A stretch of 64,000 bases of DNA from positions 3,596,001 to 3,660,000 of the forward strand of contig JAIQDT010000059.1 in the NCBI GenBank assembly GCA_021521415.1. Direction: 5' to 3'. Origin of the DNA: Bidens hawaiensis. Lineage: Eukaryota > Streptophyta > Magnoliopsida > Asterales > Asteraceae. A program made the position numbers and the translations under genes. The notes beneath the pieces were generated by a model. That model did no database searches. It saw only the letters and a program-made list of their open reading frames with translations, and had not been told where the DNA came from. This document shows, one piece after another, positions 1-10,350 of the stretch (its first letter is position 1; the number at the start of each line of letters is the position of its first letter).

Positions 1-720
1 AGGGTGCTAAGTGTCATTAGATGAAAAGTTAAACACGAAACCCTATCTATAAGAGTGTGCCTATAAATAGGTTTCTTGGTCTTTGTGTTCATTTGTCCTT
101 TTGGCCTCCTGGTTGGGATGGTCCATGTTATACCTAAGCCTTACATTGTCATATCATTTGTACCTATCACTGCTATCAATGAATAAAGAAGGAGATTAAA
201 GATATGTTTTCGTGTTTTTCACTTTGTTAAGATTTCCGCTCATAGCATCGTAGGGTAGATCAGGTCGTGGATGTTCTCTTACACGTCACTTTGAAGACCC
301 ATCCTGGACTTTTATGTTGTTGTATGGTTGGTCAATACACCGAGGTAGCGTAGGTTACGCCGACCCGGTGTAGTTTACGCTATATCTCGGCTGACTTCAA
401 AATCTGACACTTAGAAATTGGGTTTAGCATGTTTTCATTTATATGTTGGTAATACTAATTGTGATGTGAACGACTTAGGTGAAGCTTGGGAATGGAGACT
501 AGAGAGTTGAAGATCAAGCACTCGTCAAGATTGTCATGAACACACATCACCTGGTTGAAGAGATAGTTTTTAAAATGTGTTTTTTTATATATAATTTTAC
601 AGCTTGAGTCTTATTATTTTTCACAAAAGTTATTTTACAAGTAATTTTGAATATATCTTTGTTGTCTTATTTTAATAAGAAAAAGTTAACTATTATAATC
701 AATTGAATCAACATTCGGCT
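1..720 (+). repeat. Degenerate LTR-retrotransposon flank
   Basis: The first 60 bases closely match the segment at about 1166-1225 near the start of the E0 LTR, so this is a fragment of a related LTR. After that the sequence diverges. A TATA-like stretch (cctataaatagg, about 60-71) is followed by an AT-rich polyadenylation-like stretch near 180-200. I see no gene. It probably belongs with the gag remnant to its right, as the 5' end of a truncated gypsy-like element continuing beyond the left edge. Confidence 0.45.
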
Positions 721-723
721 CAA

Positions 724-1090
724 ATGGCTGAAGTTCTTACAACTTTGCAAGAATTGAAAGATAATCAAACTAATAACAATGGTGGACAACAATAGTAGTA
801 CAATCAAGTCAAGAATAATCAGATTCTTGGAGATCATATGGGTAATTTTGGGGGTTTTAATCGTTTGTTAAAGATTGAATTTCCTAAACTCAGTGGGGCA
901 TCGTTGAAGGATGGTTATGCAAAGTTGTGAGTATTTCTTTTCGATCCATTTTACACCTAAAGATATGAAGATTAGCAAAGTTATTACCCATTTGAAAGGT
1001 ATAACCTGCAATGGCATCATTCCTTTGTTAAATCAAAAGGAGGCTCAAGTAAAGGTATGTCTTGTAAAGAAATCAAGAATACAAGAGATT
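724..1090 (+). pseudogene. Degenerate Ty3/gypsy gag fragment
   Basis: A frameshifted, stop-containing relic of a plant gypsy gag (retrotrans_gag region). It starts with Met-Ala-Glu-Val and an N-terminal helix containing TTLQELKDNQ. The motif KIEFPKLSG follows, then after a frame change CEYFFSIHFTPKDMKIS and HLKGI. In intact relatives this region forms part of the capsid. It is cut off at 1091, where the E0 LTR begins. The lineage is inferred from the capsid-like motifs only. Confidence 0.6.
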
Positions 1091-1091
1091 C

Positions 1092-2662
1092 TATAGCATC
1101 CCGAGTTTCGTTTGGTATTTAAATGAATCAAATTTAATTGAATTTACTTAATTTTTTAAAGTATGAGGGTGCTAAGTGTCATTGGATGAAAAGTTAAACA
1201 CGAAACCCTATCTATAAATGCAGGCAACAACTTATTTTGTAGTCATCTTGGTGTCTACATCATGTTTTAGAGGGAAAACACCATTCTAACTCCAAATCCC
1301 CCTTTTGAGTGAACAATCAGCAAAGATCAGACGATTCCCAAATATATAACCGTTGGATCGGTCTCAAATTTTAACAACATGTTGCCAGCATATAAGTGAA
1401 GATTTCCACCACTCAGAGCCTTGTCAGAGGTCTGGAAGTCGGGTTTCTAATGACAGAACCGTAACAGTGAAAAAAGAAGATTTTGGCGACTGTTCGTGCT
1501 TTTCAACCACCGTAGCGACAGTTTCCGGTGGTGGGAAGAAGATTGGTTCGTAGATCTTGGCAAGATGGTTCCGGGGCCGCCTTAAATCACATAAACAATA
1601 TTAGACTATTCGAGTATTTTCGAACATAAACCTCAAAGGTATGTATTAGTAAAAAAGGTTATGTATTTGATGTCAAATCGCCATAAAAATCGACAGAATT
1701 TTAGATCAGTTTGGATAAGTGTTAAAGTTTCAAAAGTTACCAAAAACAAGCCGCTAGGTTCGGTTCTGGTAAAACGAGTAGCGTTCCATTCGTAAAAAGG
1801 AGAGGTAAACGAAGTCGGTTTTGCGTGAAATTTAGTATAACACTAGATCGGGATGAAACGCTTAATAAAATCCCAAGCTTTATGTGAATGAGACTAGGAT
1901 AAATATGGATCAGATTTGGAGAAAAGTACGGTTTGAAAATTGGCTCAGACTTGTAAATACAAATTGGACAGACTTACAAATGCAAATTGGCCTAGACTTC
2001 GAAATGTAAATTGGGTAGACTTTCAAATGAAATTTGTGCAGACTTGTAAATGAAAATTGGGCAGAGTTACAAATGCAAATTGGCCTAGACTTGCAAAATG
2101 CAAATTGCACATACTTGCAAATGAAAATTAGACAAACTTGCAAATGAAAGCCAGACTTGCAAATGCAAATTGGCCCTGACTTTAAATGCAAATTGGGCAG
2201 AATTGCTAATGCAAATTGGGCATACTTGCAAATGCAAATTGGGCATACATACAAATGAAAATTGGGCAGACTTGCAAATGCAATTATGGAAGACTTGCAA
2301 ACACATTGAGATTAACTTCCAAATGCAAATAGGACAGACTTGCAAATGCAAATTGAACAGACATGCAAATGCAAATTGGCCCAGACTTGCAAATACAAAG
2401 TAGGAAGACTTGCAAATGCAAATGGCCAGACTAGCAAATTCAAATTGGGCAGACTTGCAAATGCAAATTGGACACGCTAGCAATTGCAAATTGGGCAAAC
2501 TAGCAAATGAAAATTGGGTAGACTTGTAAATGCAAATTAGCCCATACTTGCATATGCAAATTGGGCAGACCCGCAAATGGGAGTTGAGCTTGGTTTGCGA
2601 GTGAGAAAATAAACAGACCCTGTTAGTCTAGTTGTGACAGGTCGATTAAGTTAGTGTAGTTA
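1092..2662 (+). repeat. E0 5' LTR, left part
   Basis: Begins TATAGCATCCCGAG, a mutated form of TGTAACATCTCGAG at the start of the 3' LTR (50902). Homology to the 3' LTR runs through the 23-bp tandem array and stops at 2662, where C1 inserted. The 5-bp target duplication agtta is 2658-2662 here and 48139-48143 on the far side. Confidence 0.85.
1937..2580. repeat. 23-bp tandem array (about 28 units) in E0 5' LTR
   Basis: Imperfect tandem copies of a roughly 23-bp unit, cttgcaaatgcaaattgggc plus aga, with variable drift. The same array in the 3' LTR (51772-52000) has only about 10 units. Because 23 is not a multiple of three, the array creates long spurious open frames on the - strand, rich in Cys, Ile, Gln and Phe. 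Confidence 0.9.
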
Positions 2663-3097
2663 TGAAAGGGGGGGGAGGGGACTGTCATAGACACTTATTA
2701 GGATCTGATAGAGTTACAGCTTATGTCTCAAGGTGCGGAATACAATGAGAATGAACATCACAAGTAACTTTAAGCACATACTTAATTGATATTATCAAAT
2801 GGTTACAAGATATGATAGTTTAGGAACTATCTCTCTCTAGTCTATCTCTCTCTCTCTCTAGCACATGACATGAATGTCCAAAATTCTATTTAATCACGCA
2901 TAAGTCTCCTATTTATAGGAAACACATGAAAGATCACTTGGGGCGTATATCTTATACGGCGCATATGTTTTGCGCCACATAACATATGCGGTCGAAAGGA
3001 CTTATGCGCTACATACAAACACTTACATATACAAATGACATTTAAAGCCCTATACAATCAAAACTAAGATCCTAGCAATAGACATTATGCTCTTACA
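2663..3097 (-). repeat. C1 3' LTR
   Basis: On the - strand it begins TGTAAGAGCATAATG and ends in a TCA terminus. It is bounded by the polypurine tract at 3098-3112. It carries a TATA box at 2908-2919 and a palindrome at 2960-2990. It aligns end to end with 47705-48138. Confidence 0.9.
2908..2990 (-). promoter_or_regulatory. C1 LTR TATA box with upstream hairpin dyad
   Basis: The - strand TATA box cctataaatagg (2908-2919) has an inverted repeat about 40 bases upstream: arms cgcatatgtt (2960-2969) and aacatatgcg (2981-2990). The other LTR (48001-48031) has 13-bp arms and a 5-bp loop. The placement suggests a promoter-proximal protein-binding dyad; that role is inference. Confidence 0.6.
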
Positions 3098-3112
3098 AAC
3101 TCCCCCTTGGAT
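3098..3112 (-). other. C1 polypurine tract
   Basis: On the - strand ccaagggggagtt immediately precedes the TGTAAGAG start of the 3' LTR. This is the expected plus-strand priming site. Confidence 0.8.
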
Positions 3113-3169
3113 GTTGTTAGGTCTTGATCTTCAATCATCATTCTTTCATCCCAAAAACCATTTCTCTAT

Positions 3170-4653
3170 TGTAAGGCCCCGAACCCCAGGTACCCCATAG
3201 TTGGTAATCATTCAAAACACTCGTAAAAATAATTAAACTTAAAAACAATTCACTTCATTAAAATAACCATTTCAGAGTATAATTCAGCGGAAAACATAAA
3301 TAATAAAATAAGTTCCCAAAACCAATTTAAATAAATGTTAAAAAGAAAACATTTATTATTATTGAAACATCCGACTAAGTATGCTCTCCACCGTCCAAGT
3401 AGCTTCGTGCACGTCCAAGCGGTAATGTATCTATCTCCTAACCTGAAACTCACACTAACATGCACACAAAGTCAGCTTGAGCTGAGTGAGTTCAAGTTTT
3501 TATAAATAACATCTATAATTATATAACAATTAGGCCAAATAAACGGGATAAAACAGTTAGGCCATCATCAACAATAAGTAATCATCCTTATATATATACA
3601 TATATATAAACATCCTTATAATTAGATATAAACATCCTTATAATTATATATAATCGTCCTTATAATTATATATAAACATCCTTATAATTATATATGAAAG
3701 CATCCTTATAATTATATACCTACATATATCATCCAAGTAATAACATCAGGGTCGAGCAAACGTACAACCCAAACACGTAACATCAGGGTCGAGCAAACGT
3801 ACAACCCAAACACGTAACATCAACGCATGCAAACACAAAGTAGGCATACGCAACATCAGTAGTCGAAATGACTACAATATCGCCAAATATAGGCCAAACA
3901 ATAATGTGTATATATATATATATTTTTAACATCCCAAGGCCTACCATATACTAGCAAGCCTATATAAAATCGTTTAAAACATTTCATCAAGTAAGAAAAC
4001 ACTTAGGTGTGCATGCTAGCCCAAAATTTAAAAACAGTTAAAAAGGGCATCATGAACTCACCTGAAATCGATAAAACACCTGCAACGAGCTAGGAAATCC
4101 CTAAGTGCACACTCACAAGTAAGGGCCTGTAAATAGTACACAACGCGTTACTAAACTAGCCGTAAGAACACTCTTGCCTAATGGGCGTTCAAGCCCAACA
4201 CTTTGGCCCAAGGCCCAACACTTTGGCCCAAGGCCCAACAACTTGGCCCAAGGCCCAACACGTTGTTATCATCAAAACTCAACTTTAACGACCAATAAGC
4301 GCGTTAATATGATCAATTAAGGTGTAAAAGACATGGGGAATCATAAAACCGACCTTGAATTGAAGTTTTCACGGCCGAAACTTGGCTGGGCAGAAGAAAA
4401 ACGAGTAGGGGGGGTTTCTCGGCCGATCGCTGCTGCAAGGGGGGCTTGGGTTAGGTTAAATGTTTTATGATATAAATAAAATAGTTACATCCAATTCCCT
4501 CCAAATTGAAGTGTAAGGCAAAGTGGAAGGAAAGTTAAATGGTTTAACGTACCGAGATGACGCAAAGGCTTCCGAGAAACGTCGAATAAATCTCGAGAAT
4601 TATACGTACTCTACAAGCTTTAATTCTTGTAACCGGAATTAACGGGCGTTACA
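3170..4653 (-). repeat. G1 3' LTR (shortened)
   Basis: Homologous to 8262-10350 but about 600 bp shorter. The part matching 9309-9962 is absent here. The copy contains AT-rich tandem repeats near 3590-3715, a duplicated 37-40-bp unit near 3743-3826, and three copies of a roughly 20-bp cactttggcccaaggcccaa unit near 4196-4262. Confidence 0.88.
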
Positions 4654-7600
4654 TGTCCACCCCCTTACAATGGGATTCATCACCGAATCCCGATGCGATA
4701 GGAACAACTGCGGATAGTGCCTCCTCATCTCGTCTTCGGACTCCCAAGTAGCCTCGGAACCCCTATGGTGCATCCACTGCACCTTCACCTGCCTAACCAC
4801 CTTATTCCTCAGACGCCTCTCCTGACGGTCAAGGATGGCAATCGGTTGCTCAACGTAGTTCAGCTTACCATCGAGCTCAATATCATCAAGAGGCACATGG
4901 GCCCCTTCATCCGCTAAGCATTTCCTCAGACAGGACACATGAAAAGTAGGACGAATCTCCGCGAGCTCCTCGGGCAATTCCAGCCTATATGCTACCTCAC
5001 CAACTCAGGCCAAAATACGTAACGGGCCAATAAACCTCGGACTGAGCTTCCCCTTCTTAAGAAAACGAATAATGCCCTTCCAGGGAGAAACTTTTAACAT
5101 AACCCAATCCCCAGCCTCGAACACAATGGGCCTTCGCCTTTTGTCCGCATAGGACTTTTGACGATCCTGAGCGGCCTTCATAAACGCCTTGATTTTATCG
5201 AGCTTCTCAGTCGTGGCTTCAACTACCTCCAAACTACCCAACTATTTCTGTCCAATGGAACCCCAGCAGACTGGAGTCCTACACCTCCTACCATACAGCA
5301 TCTCAAACGGTGGCATCCCAATCGTGGCGTGATAACTGTTATTATCAGAGAACTCTACCAACGGTAAGTGACTGTCCCAACTATCACCAAAGTCAATAAC
5401 ACAAGCCCGAAACATATCCTCGAGAGTCTGAATGGTCTTCTCGGACTGACCATCCGTCTGCGGGTGATAAGCAGTACTGATAAGAAGTTTGGTGCCCATC
5501 TCCTCGTGAAACCTTTTCCAAAACCTAGAGGTGAAACGCGTATCCTTATCCGAAACAATAGATACCGGAACCCCGTGCCTAGAGACAATCTTACAAATAA
5601 ACACATCGGCCAGCCAGAATTAAAAGTCTCTCGAATCGGAAAGAAGTGAGCGCTCTTGGTCAGTCTATCCCCGATTACCCAAATGTTGTCATAATTACCC
5701 CTAGGAGTACGAGGCAGTTTAATCACGAAATCTAGAATAAGATGCTCCCATTTCCACTCAGGTATTTCCAACGGCTGAAGTTTCCCAAACGGCTTCTAAC
5801 GCTCGGCCTTAACTTGCAGGCATGTCAAACACTTACTTACATATCGAGCCACCTCAAACTTCATCGTAGGCCACCAATAATTCTTTTTCAAGTGTTGGTA
5901 CATCTTGGTCGCGCCCGGATGAATGGAATAGCGCGACTTGTGCGCCTCATCTAAAATTTTACCTCTGAAACCTCCATACCTCGGTACCCATAAACGCCCA
6001 TCCTTATACTTCACCCCATCACCGACGTCTTCCAACAACTTTTCCTGACCCCAAATACGCTCTGACATAATTCATTCAACCTGCAACGCTTCATTCTTGA
6101 CGTTGGCTATTTGATTCAAAATGTCGGGTATAAGGATAAGCAGGTAAGATTTTATACGAATCGGCTTTGGTCTCTCCTTCCGGCTTAACGCGTCAGCCAC
6201 CACGTTAGCCTTACCTGGATAGTACATAATCTCCAAATCATAATCCTTAATCAACTCCAACCATCGACGCTGGCGCTTATTCAGTTCCTTTTGTTCGAAG
6301 AAATATTTTAAGCTCTTATGATCGGTATAGTTAACGCAAGGAACACCGTAAAATAATGTTTCCACAACTTGAGCGCAAACACCACCGCCGCCAGCTCCAA
6401 ATCGTGGGTAGGATAATTCGCCACATGAGGCTTCAACTGCCGTGATGCATAAGCGATGACTCGACCTCGCTGCATCAAAACACACCCAAGCCCCTGATAA
6501 GAGGCATCAGAATAAACCACCAAATCATCGGTGCCATCAGGTAGAGCTAAAATCGGGGCATGCGTTAACCTGTTCTTCAACTCGAGAAAAGCCTCCTCCT
6601 GCTCAGTATCCCAAACGAACTTAACACTCTTCTTAGTCAACTTGGTCAGCGAAGAAGCAATTTTCGAAAAGTCGGGAATAAAGCGGCGATAATACCCCGC
6701 CAAGCCCAGAAAGCTACGGATTTCAGATGGAGACTTAGGAGACTCCCAATCATTAACGGCTTCCACCTTTTCAGGATCAACCAAAAAACCCCTCGGGTTA
6801 ATAACATGACCCAAGAACCGAACCTCACGCAACCAGAAGGAACACTTAGAAAATTTTTCATACAGCTTGTTCTTTCGCAGAGCTTCCAAAACATCCGAAA
6901 GATGACCGGCGTGATCGGGTTTGCTTTTGGAATACACAAGGATGTCGTCGATGAATACAATAACAGAGCGATCAAGCATCGGTCTACACACCCGGTTCAT
7001 AAGATCCATGAACGCAGCCGGTGCGTTGGTCAAACCGAAAGACATCACGAGGAATTCGTAGTGCCCATAACAAGTGCAGAAGGCAGTCTTAGGAATATCT
7101 TCCTCCCGAATCTTCAACTGATGATACCCGGACCTAAGGTCAATCTTTGAGAACCAACTAGCTCCTTGGAGCTGATCAAATAAGTTGTCGATCCTCGGGA
7201 GCGGGTACCGATTTTTAACGGTGAGCTTATTCAACTCACGGTAGTTAATGCACATCCGCATGCTACCGTCCTTCTTCTTAACGAACAAGACCGGGGCACC
7301 CCAAGGTGAGATGCTCGGTCGAATGAAGCCCTTGTCGAGCAAGTCTTCCAACTAGGCCATAAGTTCTTTCATCTCATTCGGTGCTAGACGATAAGGGTTC
7401 GAGTAACAGGTTTTGCGCCCGGCACAAGATCTATCTGGAACTCGACCTCGCGGTCCGGCGGCACATCTGAAAAATCATCTAGAATTACATCCGGGAAATC
7501 CCGAACGATAGGAACATCACCGAAGGTATCCCTAGACACGAAAACAGATTTTCCTACGGCAACCTCAACCTCAAACACATCGACTACGCGCTCGGGTGAT

Positions 7601-7782
7601 TTATTCAACGAGGAACAGAAAGCGGTAGACACAAAACTTCTATTGGCGCCCGAATCAAATAAGACTGACGCCGGTACTTCATCAAGTAGAAAGGTATCTG
7701 GGATAACAGCACGCTCCAACTTAGCTAAACAGTTGCTCATACATTCTTGAAGGAGCGAGGAATTTAAGCGGTCAAGTACCAA
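4654..7782 (-). pseudogene. G1 pol remnant: protease-RT-RNase H-integrase-chromodomain
   Basis: Read on the - strand from 7782. A partial retropepsin with FDSGANRSFVS is missing about 100 residues of its core. RT spans 7351 to about 6500, with [10 protein letters not shown] and the catalytic FIDD box at residues 133-136 of that frame. RNase H includes [10 protein letters not shown], with a frameshift near 6345. The integrase zinc-binding part ends in CLTCLQ near 5815. The catalytic core shows Asp in LDFVIKLP, Asp in VSDKDTRF and Glu in QSEKTIQ. A C-terminal chromodomain (4977-4654) contains NYVEQPIAILD and GSEATWE, typical of Tekay/Del chromoviruses. In-frame stops and frameshifts make it non-functional. 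Confidence 0.88.
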
Positions 7783-8261
7783 GGAACCCAGAGTGACAGT
7801 ATGCTACGCCTCAGCTAAACAATTACGCGCAAAGCGTTCGAGAGGATGGAAAACGAACAGGAGAATTTAGGGAATAAGATAAACTTTAACGCTAACGACT
7901 CGAGAGTTAGCCAAATCCTATCCCTACAAAGACGGAACCCTAACATAGTCAGACACAAGTGGTATTTAAAACATGGAAGATAAGGGTAAACTTCTAATAA
8001 CGTTGATCAAGTGTTATTAGTCGTTTACTTCACCGGCCCGTTCTAAGCACCCCCTGCCCCTACCCACATTAACATTCTATCTAACACTTTACAATTAATC
8101 ACATACTGGAAACTTTCAAATTCAAAGGAATAACTAAATAATTTAAAGTTACCTCTTGGCATGCAGCTACTCGCGGTGAGCATACTAGTTTCATTCTTGT
8201 AGTTCGAGTCCAAGCATTCGGGGATGCTCGGATCCCTCGAACCATGGCTCTGATACCAACT
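7783..8261 (-). other. G1 leader with gag deletion; tRNA primer-binding site
   Basis: The leader just inside the right LTR (7918-8261) matches the G2 leader at 36376-36723. The gag coding region present in G2 is absent, and sequence jumps from leader to protease within about 140 bases. The segment near 8239-8259 reads tggtatcagagccatgg on the - strand, a match to the initiator-Met tRNA 3' end. Confidence 0.75.
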
Positions 8262-8985
8262 TGTAAGGCCCCGAACCCCGAGTACCCCACAGTTGGTAAT
8301 CATTCAAAACACTCGTAAAAATAATTAAACTTAAAAACAATTCACTTCATTAAAATAACCATTTCAGAGTATAATTCAGCGGAAAACATAAATAATAAAA
8401 TAAGTTCCCAAAACCAATTTAAATAAATGTTAAAAAGAAAACATTTATTATTATTGAAACATCCGACTAAGTATGCTCTCCACCGTCCAAGTAGCTTCGT
8501 GCACGTCCAAGCGGTAATGTATCCATCTCCTAACCTGAAACTCACACTAACATGCACACAAAGTCAGCTTGAGCTGAGTGAGTTCAAGTTTTTATAAATA
8601 ACATCTATAATAATAATCATAATAGTCATTCCAAGAGTTTTAAAATAAAAGGGATATAACAGTTAGGCCAAATAAACGGGATAAAACAGTTAGGCCATCA
8701 TCAACAATAAGTAATCATCCTTATATATATATATATACACACACACATATATATAAACATCCTTATAATTATATATGAAAGCATCCTTATAATTATATAC
8801 CTACATATATATCATCCAAGTAATAACATCAGGGTCGAGCAAACGTACAACCCAAACACGTAACATCAGGGTCGAGTAAACGTACAACCCAAACACGTAA
8901 CATCAACGCATGCAAACACAAAGTAGGCATACGCAACATCAGTAGTCGAAACGACTACAACATCGCCAAACATAGGCCAAAAATA

Positions 8986-9017
<32 letters not shown>

Positions 9018-10350
9018 TAACATTCCAAGGCCTACCATATACTAGCAAGCCTATATAAAATCGTTTAAAACATTTCATCAAGTAAGAAAACACTTAGGTG
9101 TGCATGCTAGCCCAAAATTTAAAAACAGTTAAAAAGGGCATCATGAACTCACCTGAAATCGATAGAACACCTGCAACGAGCTAGGAAATCCCTAAGTGCA
9201 CACTCACAAGTAAGGGCCTGTAAATAGTACACAACGCGTTACTAAACTAGACCGTAAGAACACTCTTGCCTAATGGGCCGTTCAAGCCCAACACTTTGGC
9301 CCAAGGCCCAACCCATACCTAATTACTTTACATCAGCCCCTAAAACCTTTCAACTAACCAAATCCACCGGTTAAGCCTAAAACGAACTTATCGATTAATA
9401 ACGAGTAAAATGTGTAGATTTTAGCGTGCGAAGATGTATTTTATTACATAGGATAACCTTTGAAATAAATTATTAAATTTTTACCAGACCTTAATAAATG
9501 TCATAGGTTTATAAAAATATTTTTATTATATTTTTCTATTAGACACAAAAATTATAAAAATTCCTCTAACACAGCAAGGTACGTGCAGCTATTTCAGTGC
9601 GCAACAAAATGGTTTTATTTTTATAAAATTCATTACCGAACCAAATTAAACGATTCCAATTGGGTTTGGTTCCTAACTCAAAATAATAACTTCCAGAAGT
9701 GGAACCAGCCAAGTTGGACCTGTAGAAAAAAGGTTATGACGTCGGGAAGACAGACCAGAATCTGTCATCCCGCATCAGCTTTGACACTCGATTTTATAAA
9801 TTCATAAAAACCATTCAAATCTCGTCCAAAAATTACGTATTATACCTTTATGGAAATTAGACTCAAAGTAGAACATCATGGAATCAAGAATCGATCAAAA
9901 ACCATGGATTACCATCGCGTTACACACCCTACAATAAACGTATATGAATCTGTCAGCAAACTGTTATCATCAAAACTCAACCTTAACGACCAATAAGCGC
10001 GTTAATATGATCAATTAAGGTATAAAAGACATGGAGAATCATAAAACCGACCTTGAATTGAAGTTTTCACGGCCGAAACTTGGCTGGGCAGAAGAAAAAC
10101 GAGCAGGGGGGTTTCTCAGCCGATCGCTGCTGCAAGGGGGGCTAGGGTTAGGTTAAATGTTTTATGATATAAATAAAATAGTTACATCCAAGTCCCTCCA
10201 AATTGAAGTGTAAGGCAAAGTGGAAGGAAAGTTAAATGGTTTAACGTACCGAGATAACGCAAAGGCTTCCAAGAAACGTCGGATAAATCCCGAGAATCAT
10301 ACATACTCTACAAGCTTTAATTCTTGAAACTGGAATTAACGGGCGTTACA
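8262..10350 (-). repeat. G1 5' LTR
   Basis: Full-length LTR of 2089 bp starting next to the primer-binding site. It contains a (TA)n run near 8992-9016 and a segment of about 650 bp (9309-9962) that has no counterpart in the other G1 LTR. Confidence 0.88.

Larger units (their letters stand above)
3170..10350 (-). mobile_element. G1: Tekay/Del-like Ty3/gypsy chromovirus inserted in the C1 additional ORF
   Basis: LTRs lie at 3170-4653 and 8262-10350 (TGTAAGGCCCCGAAC ... GGGCGTTACA as read on +). The flanking 5-mers are tctat (3165-3169) and tctgt (10351-10355), a 4/5 match consistent with an aged target duplication. An initiator-Met primer-binding site abuts the right LTR (ctctgatacca on + near 8249-8259), which sets - orientation. 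The internal region of about 3.6 kb keeps part of protease, RT, RNase H, integrase and a chromodomain, but gag is deleted. Confidence 0.88.

Noticed and set aside
1910..2576. Long - strand frames of 114 and 163 codons rich in Cys/Ile/Phe/Gln
   Set aside because: They are readings of the 23-bp tandem array in rotating frames, and the same happens at 51618-52087. Not proteins.
1937..2580. CRISPR-like regularly spaced repeats
   Set aside because: The repeats are directly adjacent with no unique spacers, and the context is a plant LTR.
8099..8303. Short - strand frames across the G1 leader and LTR start
   Set aside because: They overlap the primer-binding site and LTR; the G2 leader has equivalent non-coding sequence.
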